A DNA stretch of 64,000 nucleotides from Lepiota brunneoincarnata. Taxonomy: Eukaryota > Basidiomycota > Agaricomycetes > Agaricales > Agaricaceae. A program made the translations under genes and the position numbers. The notes under the pieces were generated by a model, which saw only the letters and a program-made list of their open reading frames with translations, was not told where the DNA came from and ran no database searches. The stretch's first letter is position 1; each line of letters starts with the position of its first letter. The stretch spans positions 2,604,001-2,668,000 of the forward strand of contig JAEBUN010000004.1 of the NCBI GenBank assembly GCA_023014365.1, read 5' to 3'. Below are positions 36,594-49,090 of the stretch, one piece after another.

Positions 36594-37240
36594 GGCCTTG
36601 AGCGGGATATGAGTTAGCGCCGCGCTCCTCGCTCTGCAAAAAATCTTTGGGGATGGCACTCACCCGTGCTCAGTGAAGCGGCCGACAAGTAAGACGAACT
36701 CTGGGCTCAAGCTCCCGCTTTTCATATTTGGCTGTGAGACATGTTCTTGATGATAATACGATGTGACAAGTTGCTGATTGATCCAGTATTCGACTATTTT
36801 ATCTGAATAACTGAATGTCCAAGTGGACATGCTGTTAAATGAGCTGATCAGCCAATTATCAAGTGAAGTGTTGACAAGCGTGAGTTCTCAAAGCCAAGAT
36901 TCATCTCTCACAGACTGTCGACACACAAACAGCAACGGGTGACGGTGTTATAATTACCTTCAAAGACCATGTTCGATTCTGCTCCTCTTGGTCTCACATG
37001 TACCAACATTCTCGCAACTACAACGAGAGCTTCAAGACAGCAGAGCACAACATGGACGCGCATGACGTGTTGAGTTCCCGGATTCGCAGTGCGGTGGGGA
37101 AGCTTGGGAAGAAAGAATTTCAAGATGCGGATGATCGTAGTTCCTGAATCACACACAATAATTCGATTTTTAAAAATTCGGTGTGTATATGAGCCGTATG
37201 TTTGTGTGTTATCCCTCAAACTCCCGATGATATTATACAT
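36594..37240. other. intergenic, no gene seen
   Basis: About 650 bp with unsupported frames only; promoter side of paralogue B and 3' side of the lipase. Confidence 0.4.
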
Positions 37241-38473
37241 TTAGCAGCCCATGTTGATACCATTGTAAGGACCAGCATGATCGCCAGTCCTGCCCACAAA
37301 GATGTTAGGAACATCGCCGACAGTGCACTGAGTACTGGTGTTGTCCTGGCCGGGGCAAGAAAGCCATTGGTTGCTTTCAGCTATGTGGACTTCACCCGAG
37401 GGGTGGTGGTAGCCCAAGAATCGGCCTGGGGAGCCAAAAACAATCGATATGCAATGCGAAAAAACGCATGAAAGGGACGCACCAGGAAGAATAGGTACAA
37501 TGTCCTTTTTGTTGTTGACGTGGGTAAGAGAGATATGCGAATCGACGTAGTCTGCGAAGGCTTGGTTACCAACCTAGTCGCGCTTTAATGAGCTCTCTTT
37601 CACCCCGAATACATGAAATAGCCTTACCCGAGGCATGCCATAGCCGATTGTGCGGAAGGTAACCCCACCGATATGGAGTGGGAGGTAGATGCCATCGAGC
37701 AAGGCGATAGCGGCACCCAGTGAATGCCCAACGACTGTCACGCGAGTCGCACCATGTTGTGCAATGGCAGTCTGTACGGCAGACAAGACCTGTGTTGCGG
37801 TCCTGTCGTCATTTCAAGGTGGGCTTTAGTGTGAATGTTGGCTAGATGAAAACGTACTTGGCCTGTTCATTGCGGAAACCCTCATGAACTTCTACAGAAG
37901 AGGGAACACCTGGGAAAAGGGAGGAATCGAGCCTGCCAAGGATGGCCTCAGCGTCCGTGAGGAGGGCTTCACTGCGATGCTGGAATCAACACGTGGTCCA
38001 GTCGAAGCTCGGTACATACATGTGGCTAGTGTCGGTCCCTTGATGGGCTACAATGACAGAAGCCTGGGATGGCGAGTACCCAACATACCCTATATAAATA
38101 TCAGTTGTCAATTGGGCGGGTCACTACAAGCCATTGAGAGAGGAGACGAACAGAACTGCACCGAAGAACCGTCACCACCAGATGCGACTGGGATGAAATC
38201 TGGATTGGCATTGCAGTTGGCTGAAGACAAGGTGCCATCAACACCCGATAGGGGGGGGTGATAATACGTTTATTACCTCCACAGGTCCACGTCCTGGTCA
38301 CACTGGGGTTGCAATATGCAGTGCTTGCAAAGTGTGAGAAAGGCGTGAACGTGCTTATTTGTGCAGGCCGTCAAAGCTGTGATGGTCTGCCTCTTGGAAA
38401 GCTCAACAGGAACAGGCCTTTACAGAGACAACGGACTAGCTATGGCGGCGAGGAAAGCACGAGGGGTCAGCAT
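37241..38473 (-). CDS. secreted class 3 lipase
   Basis: Alpha/beta-hydrolase of the lipase class 3 family (triacylglycerol or feruloyl ester substrates; secreted). Spliced blocks in order: a hydrophobic N-terminus from ATG at 38473, ELSKRQ (possible dibasic processing), FTPFSHFASTAYCNP, TRTWTCGANCNANPDFIPVA, VQFWYVGYSPSQASVIVAHQ then GTDTSH, EAILGRLDSSLFPGVPSSVE followed by VHEGFRNEQAK, the nucleophile elbow VTVVGHSLGAA, GYGMPRVGNQAFADYVDSH, LTHVNNKKDIVPILPG (catalytic Asp region), GYHHPSGEVHI (catalytic His), and the Cys-rich end SCPGQDNTSTQCTVGDVPNI through INMGC. Catalytic Ser, Asp and His are all present. The first exon junction near 38420 reads into a stop and is unresolved; the rest splices in frame. 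Confidence 0.85.
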
Positions 38474-39780
38474 AGTGATGACGTGAAGGACGGAACTGGG
38501 GGTGAATTGGGCGTTGGCCACTCTAGCTAGGGGTTCCTTCGGATCGAAAGCACTAGTATATACCCAAGGTTGCTTCTAGAGATGAGAATTAGATTCGCAT
38601 AGTTCATAATACTCTACTTCTCATGCATGTGGCTGAGCGCCTTTGTTGAGCATTCCATGAGTTTCCCCGCATCTTTGTACCACATAAATGGATAATTCGT
38701 GCGATGGTGTGAACGGCGAATCCCTGTGTAGTGCAGTGAAGCAGATGGCTATAAATAAGAGAGAAAGATGATCACATGGTATATCCAAATATTCACTAGG
38801 CGAGAGGGCATGATCAATGATCATCAAAGTATGGTTTATCTGAGAAAGCGCACACGTTTGATCAAAAAAGCCGCTTCTCATAATTCTGCTACCCCACCGC
38901 CACAAGATAATAGACGCATGTCTCGAGTCGCATGTTTAGAAGTGCACTCACGATAAAAGCCAGCACACGACGGTCTTATTGGCCGTCAAAAATTAGCGAT
39001 TTCAAGGGTCTATTGCAGTGGTCTGCAAATCACCTGCTAGGTATATTCTGTATCGCTGGGTTCGATAGGATCACTTCATAAAAGTAGTTTGATGTGAGTA
39101 CCCGATCACAGTCGATGGGAAGGCTTATGTAAGCAGCCAAGCCAATTTTTCCACTGCGGTGAGCTCAGGTGACAAGCTGTTTGCCCACCATGCATCTTAT
39201 GTACTCGTTCGATGGGCAGGGGAACAGAATCTACACACTCAAGGTATGTTACTGAATATTGCACATGTTCATGGAATGATGATTTCCGCAGAAATCGACC
39301 ACTGAAGGGAAACTTACAAAGCCTGCCCATCCCGGTACGCCGTTCTCGAGCACTTTTCATCATTGGGGTTTGCTGGAATCTCATTTCAGCACGGTTCTCG
39401 CCTGATGACAAGTTCTCCCGCCATCGTGTGACGATTAAAAAGAGATACGGCGTTCTCCTAACACAACTACCTGCGAAGCCGCTATAATCTTAACATCATC
39501 GTCTTTTGTATCCTTTCTCATGAGAGAGCGATTGGCCGATTAATATTGCTTGGTTAATCTGCTAAAAGGGAGGGACTACAACGTTCCCTGTATGTTCAAA
39601 AACACCTTCATGCGTCGCTCGAATGTCCTTTGTGGAGACATGTAATGTCTCCTTGGCCTTGAGTTTGATAGTTTACACGTGCAAGTTTCGAAATCCGCAG
39701 AGAAAGTGTTCGACGCGGTAGCACGTGACAGACGCGTTAATCAATCAACCACCATCGCAATTTCTTTCAATCCCGCCGCA
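38474..39780. other. intergenic, no gene seen
   Basis: About 1.3 kb between the divergent lipase and SMC4 genes. Frames around 38.6-38.9 and 39.1-39.5 kb lack recognisable motifs. The SMC4 open frame extends upstream to 39679 but the family-compatible start is 39781. Confidence 0.4.
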
Positions 39781-42700
39781 ATGCCTCCTAGGCGATCCTC
39801 GCGCTCGACAAGAGCATCCGTGGAACCTCCCGTTGTGGAGACACTTCCTGTTAAACGAAAGCGCGGTCAAACAGTAGAACCCCCCGCCGAAGACCTCGCT
39901 AAACCACCATCTCGGAGGTCCTCGTCACGACAGACGACAAGAACACGAATTACATCTCGATCGAAAACTTCGTTACCAAAGCTTGAAGAGAGTACCGAAG
40001 AGGAGGAAGGAGAGGAAGGGCCTGCTCCAGCCAAGAAGAAACCACGATCCTCGGCCAAGCGGGTGGAAGAGAGTAGCGAAGATGAAAGGGATGGGCCAGT
40101 AGAACCGGTCGAGCCCTCCAGAACTCGCAAATCAAATCGTGTGGCTGTAAAAATGGAGGTTGATGAAGACGATGAAGCCATTACAGATTCACGGACTACG
40201 ACTAGACGAGGCCGTGGTGGCGCAGCAAGGAAGACAGTGACTGAGAAAGTCAAAGAGGAGCAGGAAGAAGAAGAAGGGCAGGAAGAAGAGGAAGAGGAAA
40301 CCAGACCCCCAGCCCGTGGCAGTCGAAGATCAAAGAAGGCAGTCGAACGAACAAGTGCCATTAACGACACGAAAGAGGAGGGGAAAGAATCCTCCTCAAA
40401 AAGTTCGCAGAAGAAGCGAGGTACAAAGGTCTCAGGCTTAGGCGAAGGATCGCATAGCGAGCGGGAAGATGATTCGGAGGACGATATCGAGGTTATTCCG
40501 ATTCGTAAATCTCTGAAAGCACCTCCGCCAACACAACCTGAACTCAAAGAACCGACTCCGGCTGAAGAGGAAGAGGAAGAACGCTCGCTATTCGATTCTG
40601 TACCTATGCCTGCACCGGAGTCTCTACCTCAAGCGATGCCCTCAGAGCCATCTGGTCCTCAGGCACGCCTTGTTATCCACAAAATTGTTCTCGTCAACTT
40701 TAAGAGCTATGCGGGACGTCAGGAGATTGGTCCTTTCCATAAAGTGAGCTTCAACAACCCTTCTCTATTCGGGGACTTTTGATTTTAATTCCCCCAGTCC
40801 TTTTCGGCAATTGTAGGTCCCAATGGTTCGGGGAAGTCAAACACCATCGATGCCCTCCTTTTCGTGTTTGGATACCGTGCTTCAAAGATGCGTCAAGCCA
40901 AAGTTTCTGAACTCATCCACAACTCGGCTCGTTACCCTGATTTGGATGATTGTGGTGTAGAGGTTCATTTCCGCGAGATCATCGACCTCGTAAGTCGCTT
41001 TATTCGTCTACTGTTGATCATTCGCATTCACAACGACCCTATCAGCCTGGCCCTGATGCATACAAGATTGTCCCTGACTCGAATCTTGTTGTTGCTCGTC
41101 AGGCGTACAAAAATAATTCTAGTCGTTACACTGTGAATGGGCAGCAGAGTACTTATTCCGATGTCCGGAACCTCCTCAAAGGGAGGGGCATTGACCTTGA
41201 TCACAAGCGATTTTTGATTCTCCAGGTATGCATTCACTTTTCTGCTTGTCGATATATTTTCATTTCCTCTTCTACAGGGAGAGGTTGAATCCATCGCTCA
41301 GATGAAGCCCAAGGCCCCTTCGGAACATGAGGATGGTCTTCTCGAATACCTCGAAGATATTATCGGTACTTCGAAGTACAAGGAACCCATCGACGAAGCT
41401 TTCAAAGAGATGGAACTTCTTCAAGAGGATCGAGCGACGAAGATGAACCGACTGCGATTCGTCGAACGCGAAAAGGCCGCACTTGGAGGACCAGAAGCGC
41501 TGAGGCGGAGGATTACTTGAGGTTGAAGAATGAGTTTGTGAGAGCGCAATCCAGGTACTGGCAGTGGGTTTTGTGGAAATGTTTTCAAGCGGAAGCCAAA
41601 TTCCAAGCTCAAGAGGTAAGATGATCGTTATTTCATGACGCTACTGATCCCTAACAACGAATGGATTTTTTAGGCCAAACTACAAAAGGAGCTGGCCGCT
41701 GAGACCGAGAAGAACAAAGATGATATCACACATCTCCAGATGCTGCAGGAACATTATATAGAGCGTGAAAAGACATACGAGGTACGAATTGACTTTCTCC
41801 GTTGTGCGAAGTCTCATCGTTATATAGGAAGTACGCAAAGCCGCCGACGCCTGTACGCAAGGAGTTGACAACGAAAGAGAAGCAAGAAGTCAACCTACAG
41901 GAGCGTCTTAAGCACGCAAATGGCAAGACGAAAAAGCTGAAGAAGCAGCTTCAAGAGGTGTGTTACGGACTCTGTGAGCCGAGGCCAATACTAGATGTTC
42001 TTTTCCTAGGACAAAGCTGCGAAGAACCAAGCTCAGCGCGACTTCGAGGATAACAACGACAAGATCAAAAGCCGCCAAGTCAAGCTGGAGAAGCTCGAAG
42101 CTAGTCTGAAAGAGGAAGAAAAGGTCCTCGAAGGAATCCGCGACAGCCTTAAAGGTGCCACTCTCTTTTCTCGAGACGGCCCAAAATCTAATCTTGGTTC
42201 AAATAACCCCCAGACAAAACACAGGTTTTCCACGATCAGATCGAGGTTAAACAAAAGGAACTCCAACCTTGGACGACGAAGATCAACGCAAAGCAGGCCG
42301 CTGTCGATATCGCCAAGAGTGAACGCGATGCTCTTTCCCAAAAAGCCGAAGCCATCAGGGTCGCGGAAGGGGAAGCGGAGGAGAACTTCCAGACGAAGCA
42401 GAACGAGTATAATGCTAAGGCACACAATGATAGTATGACTCCTCGCTCCCACACTAATATCTTCTTTAGATTCGTCAACAGGAAGAGCTGAGAGACAAGA
42501 AGGCTAATTTGCAGCGGGATATCAAGGCTACAGAACAAGGGCACCAGGTAAGATCACCCCTCTAGTAGGCCCGGGGACCTACGCTCAAATCTCTTGAATA
42601 CAGGCCGCACAGGCACAGCTTCAGGAGTGCCGTAACAAGGCCGCCTCGGCACGCCAGAAAGTTGAAGAGGCAAGGGCTTCTCAAACCGAGAACAGATCGC

Positions 42701-45497
42701 AGGGCAAGGTGCTCGATAGTCTTCAACGCCTGAAGAGTCGTGGCCAAATCCAAGGCTTCCATGTGCGCTTTCATGGTTCTATTGGACTTCTTCCGGCATT
42801 AGATTGATGGTGAATAGGGACGCCTTGGTAGTCTAGGCACCATTGATGATAAATACGACGTCGCCGTCTCGACTGCATGCTCACAACTCAATCATCTTGT
42901 GGTGGATAAGGTGGAGCAAGCACAACAATGCATTGAATATCTCCGTACGCAAAATATTGGTCGTGCCACCTTCATGGTCCTCGAGAAGATTCCTGAGGAA
43001 AGAGGGATGAACAAAATCAAGACCCCCGAAAATGCTCCCAGGCTATTCGACCTCATTAGACCGAAAGAGTCTCGATTTGCTCCCGCATTCTACAAAGCCC
43101 TTCGAGATACCCTCGTCGCGGAAGGCCTGGAGCAGGCCAACCGTATTGCGTACGGCACTCAACGATGGCGCGTAGTAACAACCGCCGGGCAAATGTTCGA
43201 GACATCCGGAACCATGTCTGGTGGAGGAGGACAACCATCGCGGGGGGGTATGAGCTCCAAATTTGCCGCAGAGGCTGTGAGACCCGAAGTAATGCAACAG
43301 TACGAGAAAATAAACGAGGATGCCATGAAAAGGCTAGAGCAAGCTACGGAAGAGGCCAGGACAGCGGAGACCGAGCTCGAAAGGCTTAGGAACTCGGGTC
43401 CAGAGTTGGAGATGGCGTTCCAGAAGTTGGGGCTGGAGATTGAGACTGGAAAGAGATTGATTTCAGAGGCGGAGAAGCGGGTCAGGGACTTGAAGTGAGC
43501 GTCTGAATCTTATCAAACTACGATTTGTTCTCAGCAGGCTTTTTCTCTAGGGCACGAAACAAGCCAAACCAAGGAGACCTCAAACGCATCTCCGAGCTTG
43601 ACAGCCGAAATCCAAGCGACGAGCGCCGAGCTTGAGAATCTCCAGGAAAAATCGGGCAAAATCGAACGTGCAATCAAGGAGCTTGAGAAACGTATTCTCG
43701 ATATCGGGGGCTCTAGGCTCCTTACCCAAAAGTCCAAAGTCGACTCCACTAAGTTCCAGATCGATCTCACCAACGACGAGATTACCAAAGCCGAGGTTGC
43801 GAAGAACAAGGCCGAAAAGGATGTTGGCAAGTTGGAGAATGCAGTTGAAGCCAACGAGGCTCTGTTCCAAACTGCAGAGGCAGAAGTGAACAACTTGAAC
43901 GAATCGCTGAAGGAGTTGCAGGCCTATCTAAAGGAACTCAAGGAAAAGGTTGAGGATGCACAACAAGCAGCGGAGAATTCGAAGGATGACCTGGACGAAC
44001 TCAAGAAGGAATTTGATGAGAAGGAAGCCCAAGTTGCAGAGTTTATGAAGAAAAAGGTAACACAATTAATCCTTGAGACATGATCGATTTGCTGACCGCA
44101 TTCGGTTATGCATAGAAAGAGCTAGAGCAGGCCATTACTGATACCCAGAAAGAGCTCAAAGAGAACGAGCACAAGATCGAGCACTGGCAATCAGAACACG
44201 ACTAAACTAGAGCTCGAAGAAATCGAGTAAGTTGTTGCTTGTGATCCCTCCTAGTATCAGAATTGACTTTCCTCAGCGGCGATGATGAAGGACGAAGAAG
44301 ATGAAGATGAAGGCGCCTCGAAACCGGAGGGCGAGGGTGAGGGCGAGGGCGAAAGCGAAGAAAAAATCAAACCCGATCCAGACGCTCCTCCCAAAAAGTC
44401 ATCACACCAGCTGCATGAATACAACCCAGACGAGTTGGCGCGTTTCAAACAGAAAGAGCTCATGGCTGATGTTGAGCTGCTCGATGGTGGGTCGTCCCTT
44501 GTTTCACCACTTCATATCAGTACTGACCTCGGTCCCTGATAGAGAGACTCAAAAATGCGAAGCCAGATCTCAGCGTACTCAAGGAATATAAGAAACGCTG
44601 AAGCGGAGTTCGAGAATCGCGCGAAAGACCTGGAGGAGATTACAGCAAAGAGGGACGAACAGAAGAAAAAGTACGATGGATTGCGAAAACAGAGACTGGA
44701 CGAGTTCATGACTGGGTTTAACTTGATCTCATTGAAATTGAAGGAGATGTATCAGGCGTGTAGCTTGTCTTGTACTCCTGCCTTCAATGATTGACATACC
44801 TATACATACAGATGATCACATTAGGAGGCAACGCCGAGCTTGAGCTCGTCGATAGTTTGGACCCATTCTCCGAAGGGCATCATTTTTAGCGTGATGCCGC
44901 CCAAGAAGAGCTGGAAGAACATTTCAAATTTGTCCGGTGGCGAGAAAACACTTAGTTCGCTCGCTCTAGTGTTTGCACTGCATCACTTCAAGGTTTGTAT
45001 TTCCCTAAATTCCGGTTTCACCGAAACTGATGTGCATGCAGCCAACACCACTGTACTTTATGGACGAAATTGACGCCGCGCTGGACTTCAGGAACGTCTC
45101 TATCGTCGCCAACTATATCAAGGACAGGACCAAGAATGCTCAGTTTATTATCATTTCTCTGCGGTGCGTTTTTCTTTTACACTCTTTGACCCTTGCCACA
45201 ATAGCTGACGAGCGTGAGTGTAGCAATGACATGTTCGAGCTCAGTCATCGCCTCATTGGTATATACAAGACTTCTAATGCCACAAGAAGTGAGTACTATT
45301 GCGCCGTACAGACGCCCTGTCAAACGCATTTTTATCAAATATACTTAATGATAACATATGATTTTTTAGGTATATCCATCGATAACCACGTTTTACTCGC
45401 CAAGGAACGCGAGAAACAACGAGCGAAACAGAGGCCAAGTCAGAGTGAGAAACTAATTTCTGCACATCCCAGTACTTCTGTTATCTCACCAGTTTAA
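39781..45497 (+). CDS. SMC4: condensin subunit SMC4
   Basis: Chromosome-condensing ATPase that pairs with SMC2. An unusually long disordered N-terminus (about 300 residues, alternating basic and Glu-rich) precedes the head: VIHKIVLVNFKSYAGRQEIG, Walker A GPNGSGKSN, KMRQAKVSELIH, RYTVNGQQSTYSDVRNLLKG, LILQGEVESIAQMKPK. Then come coiled coil, a hinge region (GRLGSLGTIDDKYDVAVSTA; FMVLEKIPEE) and the SMC4-type TMSGGGGQPSRGGM, a second coiled coil, and the C-terminal head: EGIIFSVMPPKKSWKN, signature NLSGGEKTLSSLALVFALHH, Walker B LYFMDEIDAALD, QFIIISLRNDMFEL. About a dozen introns. At least six single extra bases break the frame (41483, 41500, 44203, 44288-44291, 44598, 44875-44877), each correctable to the family sequence. 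SMC4 is essential, so these are probably consensus errors. Confidence 0.93.
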
Positions 45498-45736
45498 ACA
45501 CCCACCCTTATTCCTAGGTTCGGCGTGACGGAATAGATAGCTTGCTCCTGTTATTTTCCCTGTCGTTTACGATTGTTCTGCCTTTTACGCATGCTGCTGG
45601 CACTGTGATTATACCGTACCATACCCTCCGTGTATATCGACTTATTTCTAGACCTCAAAGATGTTCATTCATGAAAGTTTGCACGATCAAATGCAAGAAC
45701 TAGTTTTTTGCACAACAGAATTCCCGCAACTATACA

Positions 45737-47203
45737 CTAGAGCTGCAACTCGGATGAAGCCACAGTCATCCGCAGCTCACCTAGCCACTGCGCCAGAGAT
45801 TTACCATTCCAAGCCTCGACCATACTTCCCTCCAATGATACCCTCGCAGCAAGCTTATCTTCAACCTTTGGTTCCCAAACCTCTTCCACCTTGGATCGCG
45901 GAGCATCAGTGTGGACGTCCGGAAAAGAGAGAACATCATCCCAATACCCCTCGATAGCGGACTTGTAGCGAGGGGGTACAAGGATAGTACGGGGCATCAG
46001 TGAACCACGGATGTGCAAGTGCACTAGAAAAAGATAAACGCGCTCTGTATGGGTACTGGAGGAATCGACTCATGAGGTCCACGATCGTTGGCTCTGGTTG
46101 TTCGCTGGTTCCCTTCTTTTCGTCGTCGGGGGTAAGATGGGGAAGAAGCTGCCTGGTCAAACCCTTACCCTCCACTTCACGAAACACGAGTGTTTGTGAC
46201 TTGGGGTAGGCTTTTCCATTCAGGCCAGGTCTTGTCGTTTGGTGTGCCGTGGACTTTGAAGATGCTCCAGGCGAGACCGATTTCGCTTCTTGAGGCGTCG
46301 TATAGTGTGTCCCTCGACCAATAACCATTTGGGTTCCCGAGCTCGAGGAGGTTGTTGGGCGTTATGAATAAGTCTTGAGTGTCTGCTAGGTGATTTGGAT
46401 TCATCACCGTAGCCTATCGTAGTCGCGATTTGGGAAGAAACGAAGGGGGGTGAAGAACTGAGGTGAGGGTGGCGCCGAAGGACCAACGGTCGATGACGAA
46501 GGGATCGTAAGTGCGTGTGCCAAAAAGTAACTCCGGTGCTCGGTATAGCCCTGCAATAATATGAACATGTGTGAAATTGAGGGGGGTGGGATTGATTGAC
46601 GCACCCAGTGGAGACTTCGAAATATAGCCTGGTACGCGGCTCTGGCCAGATATCAATTGGGTCAGGTTCACCATCAGGGGTGGCTTGGTAGGCGATGCCG
46701 AAATCGATCAGCTTAATATACCCATCGTGGGTGATCAGGATGTTTTCAGGCTTGATATCGCGATGGGCGATGTGATTAGCATGGAGATACGCGAGCGCGA
46801 AGAGCGACTGGAGGATGATTGTGCGTATGGCGGTGGTGAAGCGCTCTGTTGCTGCCAAGGTACTATCAGTGTGGGTGCCTGGAGAAAATGGATGCGGGGA
46901 GAAGGCAGGAGACTCGAGGAGCGCGATGAGGGACGAAGGAACGTAGGGCATGGAGAAGGCGAGGCTGCCATTGTCATAAGCGAAGGAGTCGAGGAGGGTG
47001 ATGATGCCAGGGTGTTTGAGGGTGGAAAGGAGGCGGATTTCTTTGCGGATGTCGTGAGGCTCGGGTGCTAGACGCTTTGAGGTCTGTGCGGACTTGAGGA
47101 CGACATTGAGGGCGATGTTGTGTGAGACGGTGGATGCGGGGGACTGGCTGAGGATGTCAAAACCCATCAAAGTCAAAAATATTGTCTTACTCTCTTCCGC
47201 CAT
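45737..47203 (-). CDS. CDK-like protein kinase lacking the glycine loop (Cak1/Csk1-like)
   Basis: Serine/threonine kinase with ALNVVLKS (putative VAIK lysine), DIRKEIRLLSTLKHPGIITL, the catalytic loop IAHRDIKPENILI, KLIDFGIAY (DFG), YRAPELLFGTRTYD, and VIDRWSFGATL, typical of the CMGC/CDK group. No GxGxxG loop is visible at the N-terminus (MAEESKTIFLTLMGFDILSQ), a trait of budding-yeast Cak1, and the residues after the APE motif fit Csk1/Cak1-like activating kinases. Assignment to CDK activation is inference. Three or more extra single bases (about 46459, 46213-46216 and about 45988) break the frame and can be removed to restore continuity. The start codon at 47203 overlaps that of the divergent ankyrin gene. 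An alternative internal start is MGFDIL, 12 codons in. Confidence 0.75.
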
Positions 47204-48026
47204 GGTCGATAACGGCGCTACTCCTAGTCAGATTATTAGTTTAACCTCACTGAAGGGATGGCTCACACTGCATTTTAGACGAACGGCTACTTGCTGCTGC
47301 GCGCGACGACAACGAGGATATGCTCCTTGAAGCGATGGACGACAACCCAGATATAAACTGCATGGATGGGTACGCTCGCTACCCCCTTATCGTTTATGTC
47401 CTATCATCTAGTGCTGACGTCCCTGTAGTGTGGGCAACACACGTATGTGTTTCATTGGTGCACCCTTGTACAATCTCATATCACCTCAATCCCAGCCCTC
47501 CATCTCGCGTATGCCACCCTCCGAGCCCATTCTATAATGCCCTTCGCTCATCAGATTCCGCCTCCAGTGTCAAGAGCGAATCCCATGATGTTCTTGAGCA
47601 TATCCTGAGTCATGAAGAATGCGATGTCGACCCGGTCAACCCCACTACGGGAGAGACCCCCCTTCACTACGCCATCCGGCTCAAGGACAAGGAGAGTCGC
47701 CAAGCGATAGTTGAATCTCTGCTTGATGCTGGTGCCGATACGTCGTATGTGATGATTCTCGTCGCTAATATACAAAATGCTCACTACACACAGGATAAAG
47801 GATAAGTATGGCAACACGGTGCTCGACATCCTACCCGAGGATGACACCGAAATCCGGCCACTGATTCGCAAAGCACAAGCACGTGGTACGATCTCTGCTC
47901 ACGACATTGCTGATAGTGAGTAATCTTCTCTGAACTGCTCCCCCCCCCCCGCCACATGTCCTGATGACTTCCAAAGACGATGATGATGATGACGATGAGC
48001 CTGGATCGGACTCGGGCTCGGAGTAG
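47202..48026 (+). CDS. ankyrin-repeat protein
   Basis: Spliced product MVDNGATP|NERLLAAARDDNEDM, ALEAMDD-like LLEAMDDNPDINCMDG, VGNTPLHLA, then VLEHILSHEECDVDPVNPTT, GETPLHYAIRLKDKESRQ, VESLLDAGADTS, IKDKYGNTVLDILP and an acidic tail (DNDDDDDDEPGSDSGSE). Two to three ankyrin repeats with the TPLH signature are visible. The family is conserved in fungi with an acidic end and is probably a small nuclear or cytosolic adaptor; Yar1, a ribosomal-protein chaperone, is a comparable yeast protein but not clearly the orthologue. An exon junction around 47520-47565 is uncertain. An 11-C run at 47940-47950 lies in the last intron. Its ATG (47202-47204) overlaps the kinase ATG on the other strand. Confidence 0.75.
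47940..47950 (+). repeat. poly-C tract
   Basis: Eleven C's inside the last intron of the ankyrin gene, near its acceptor. Confidence 0.8.
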
Positions 48027-48127
48027 GTAGAGAACTGCCAATTATATCGCAATGCTGTATAACACATGACCACACGTGATCTGATCACCAATCCACTTGG
48101 CTAAATTGGTAATCTATCTGAGAGTGC

Positions 48128-48136
48128 ATATATAAA
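48128..48136 (+). promoter_or_regulatory. TATA box of thioredoxin gene
   Basis: ATATATAAA about 58 bases upstream of the start at 48194, a compact and convincing core promoter. Confidence 0.5.
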
Positions 48137-48193
48137 CCACCTCTTCCACACGCTCTACCCCAACATATACTTATCTCCCCTTCTCACTACATC

Positions 48194-48736
48194 ATGGTTG
48201 AAGAAGTTAAGAACGTTGAAGAAATTAAGAGCCTTGAACAATTTAACGAACTCGTACGCATTTACCCTGGTCTCTTCATCTCTCTCTCTCAACGATTTCC
48301 TCTTTGGTTACTAGATCAACTCTGGAAAGACCGTGTTCTTCGACTTCTGGGCAACATGGTGTGGGCCTTGCCGTGCCATCAGTCCTATCTACGAGAAATG
48401 GGCAGAAAAATACATCAAGGATGATGTCGTTTTTGCCAAGGTGGATGTAGACACCCAAACCACCGTTTCCCAGGAGGTCGGCATTCGTGCTGTACGTTCA
48501 TCTCGTAATGCTTGCGAAACCCGAAAATTGATGGCTCGTAGATGCCTACATTCATGGTGTTCAAAGACGGAGAGAAGATTGGGGAGGTTGTCGGTGCTAT
48601 CCCCGATAAACTAGAGGTCAGTCATTCATTTTTCCATGCGCTATGTATGATCTTACTCGAGCAGACCTTGATCAAAACGCACACTGCCTGGGAGAATCAA
48701 GAAGCTACCGAACCTGCTGTAGCTACCGAAGGTTGA
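48194..48736 (+). CDS. thioredoxin
   Basis: Small disulfide reductase. Exons give MVEEVKNVEEIKSLEQFNEL, INSGKTVFFDFWATWCGPCR with the WCGPC active site, AISPIYEKWAEKYIKDDVVF, AKVDVDTQTTVSQEVGIRA, MPTFMVFKDGEKIGEVVGAI (the cis-Pro MPTF is present), PDKLE and a C-terminal Ala/Glu/Thr extension ending VATEG. Three short introns keep frame (first donor at GAACTC|gtacgc). Length about 120 residues, cytosolic type with no presequence. No frame break. Downstream of the ankyrin gene on the same strand. Confidence 0.95.
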
Positions 48737-49090
48737 ATACATTATTTAAACTATCTGAAGAAATGACACTGTAAAATTGTCTTTAATCTTGTATCAAACC
48801 ACTTCTTCTGTGCCAGCCGAGCATCAGAATATTCGTCACCATGTACCAAACCTACTGCTCCTACTATCATGGAGCCGATTCTCTCGCTGAGCGACAAGCC
48901 GTCTCTAGTAAAATGTCCGCGGTCGGGACCAGGGTCATGCGCATACCCACAGCTACAAACTCAACCAAACGAACCCGCCAAGATCCTTATCCAGATGTCA
49001 GGAGCTCATTTTGCTTCATGCCGATATATATTGAGGGAAAGAACATTTAAGCAGCCTCTAAGTGCTGGACCCAATTATCCAGCATCGAAT
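48737..49090. other. convergent intergenic region
   Basis: 3' ends of thioredoxin (+) and carboxylesterase (-) face each other; no gene seen. Confidence 0.45.

Noticed and set aside
39867..40547. 226-residue minus-strand ORF opposite the SMC4 N-terminus
   Set aside because: Ser/Glu-rich mirror of the low-complexity coding strand; no start context or motif.
41480..44900. Programmed +1 frameshifting at stop codons in SMC4 (CGC TGA near 41500 and 44598, GAC TAA near 44203), as in Euplotes
   Set aside because: Skipping the first base of these stops does restore the protein, but other breaks (uL2m CCCC, RVB2 A5, SMC4 GGG at 44875, SCI1-like 24867) must occur well before any stop to match the families, and one sits at an intron phase. 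A shared stop-dependent mechanism does not explain them.
48276..48458. Possible second gene antisense to thioredoxin
   Set aside because: Overlaps the active-site exon and has no own features.
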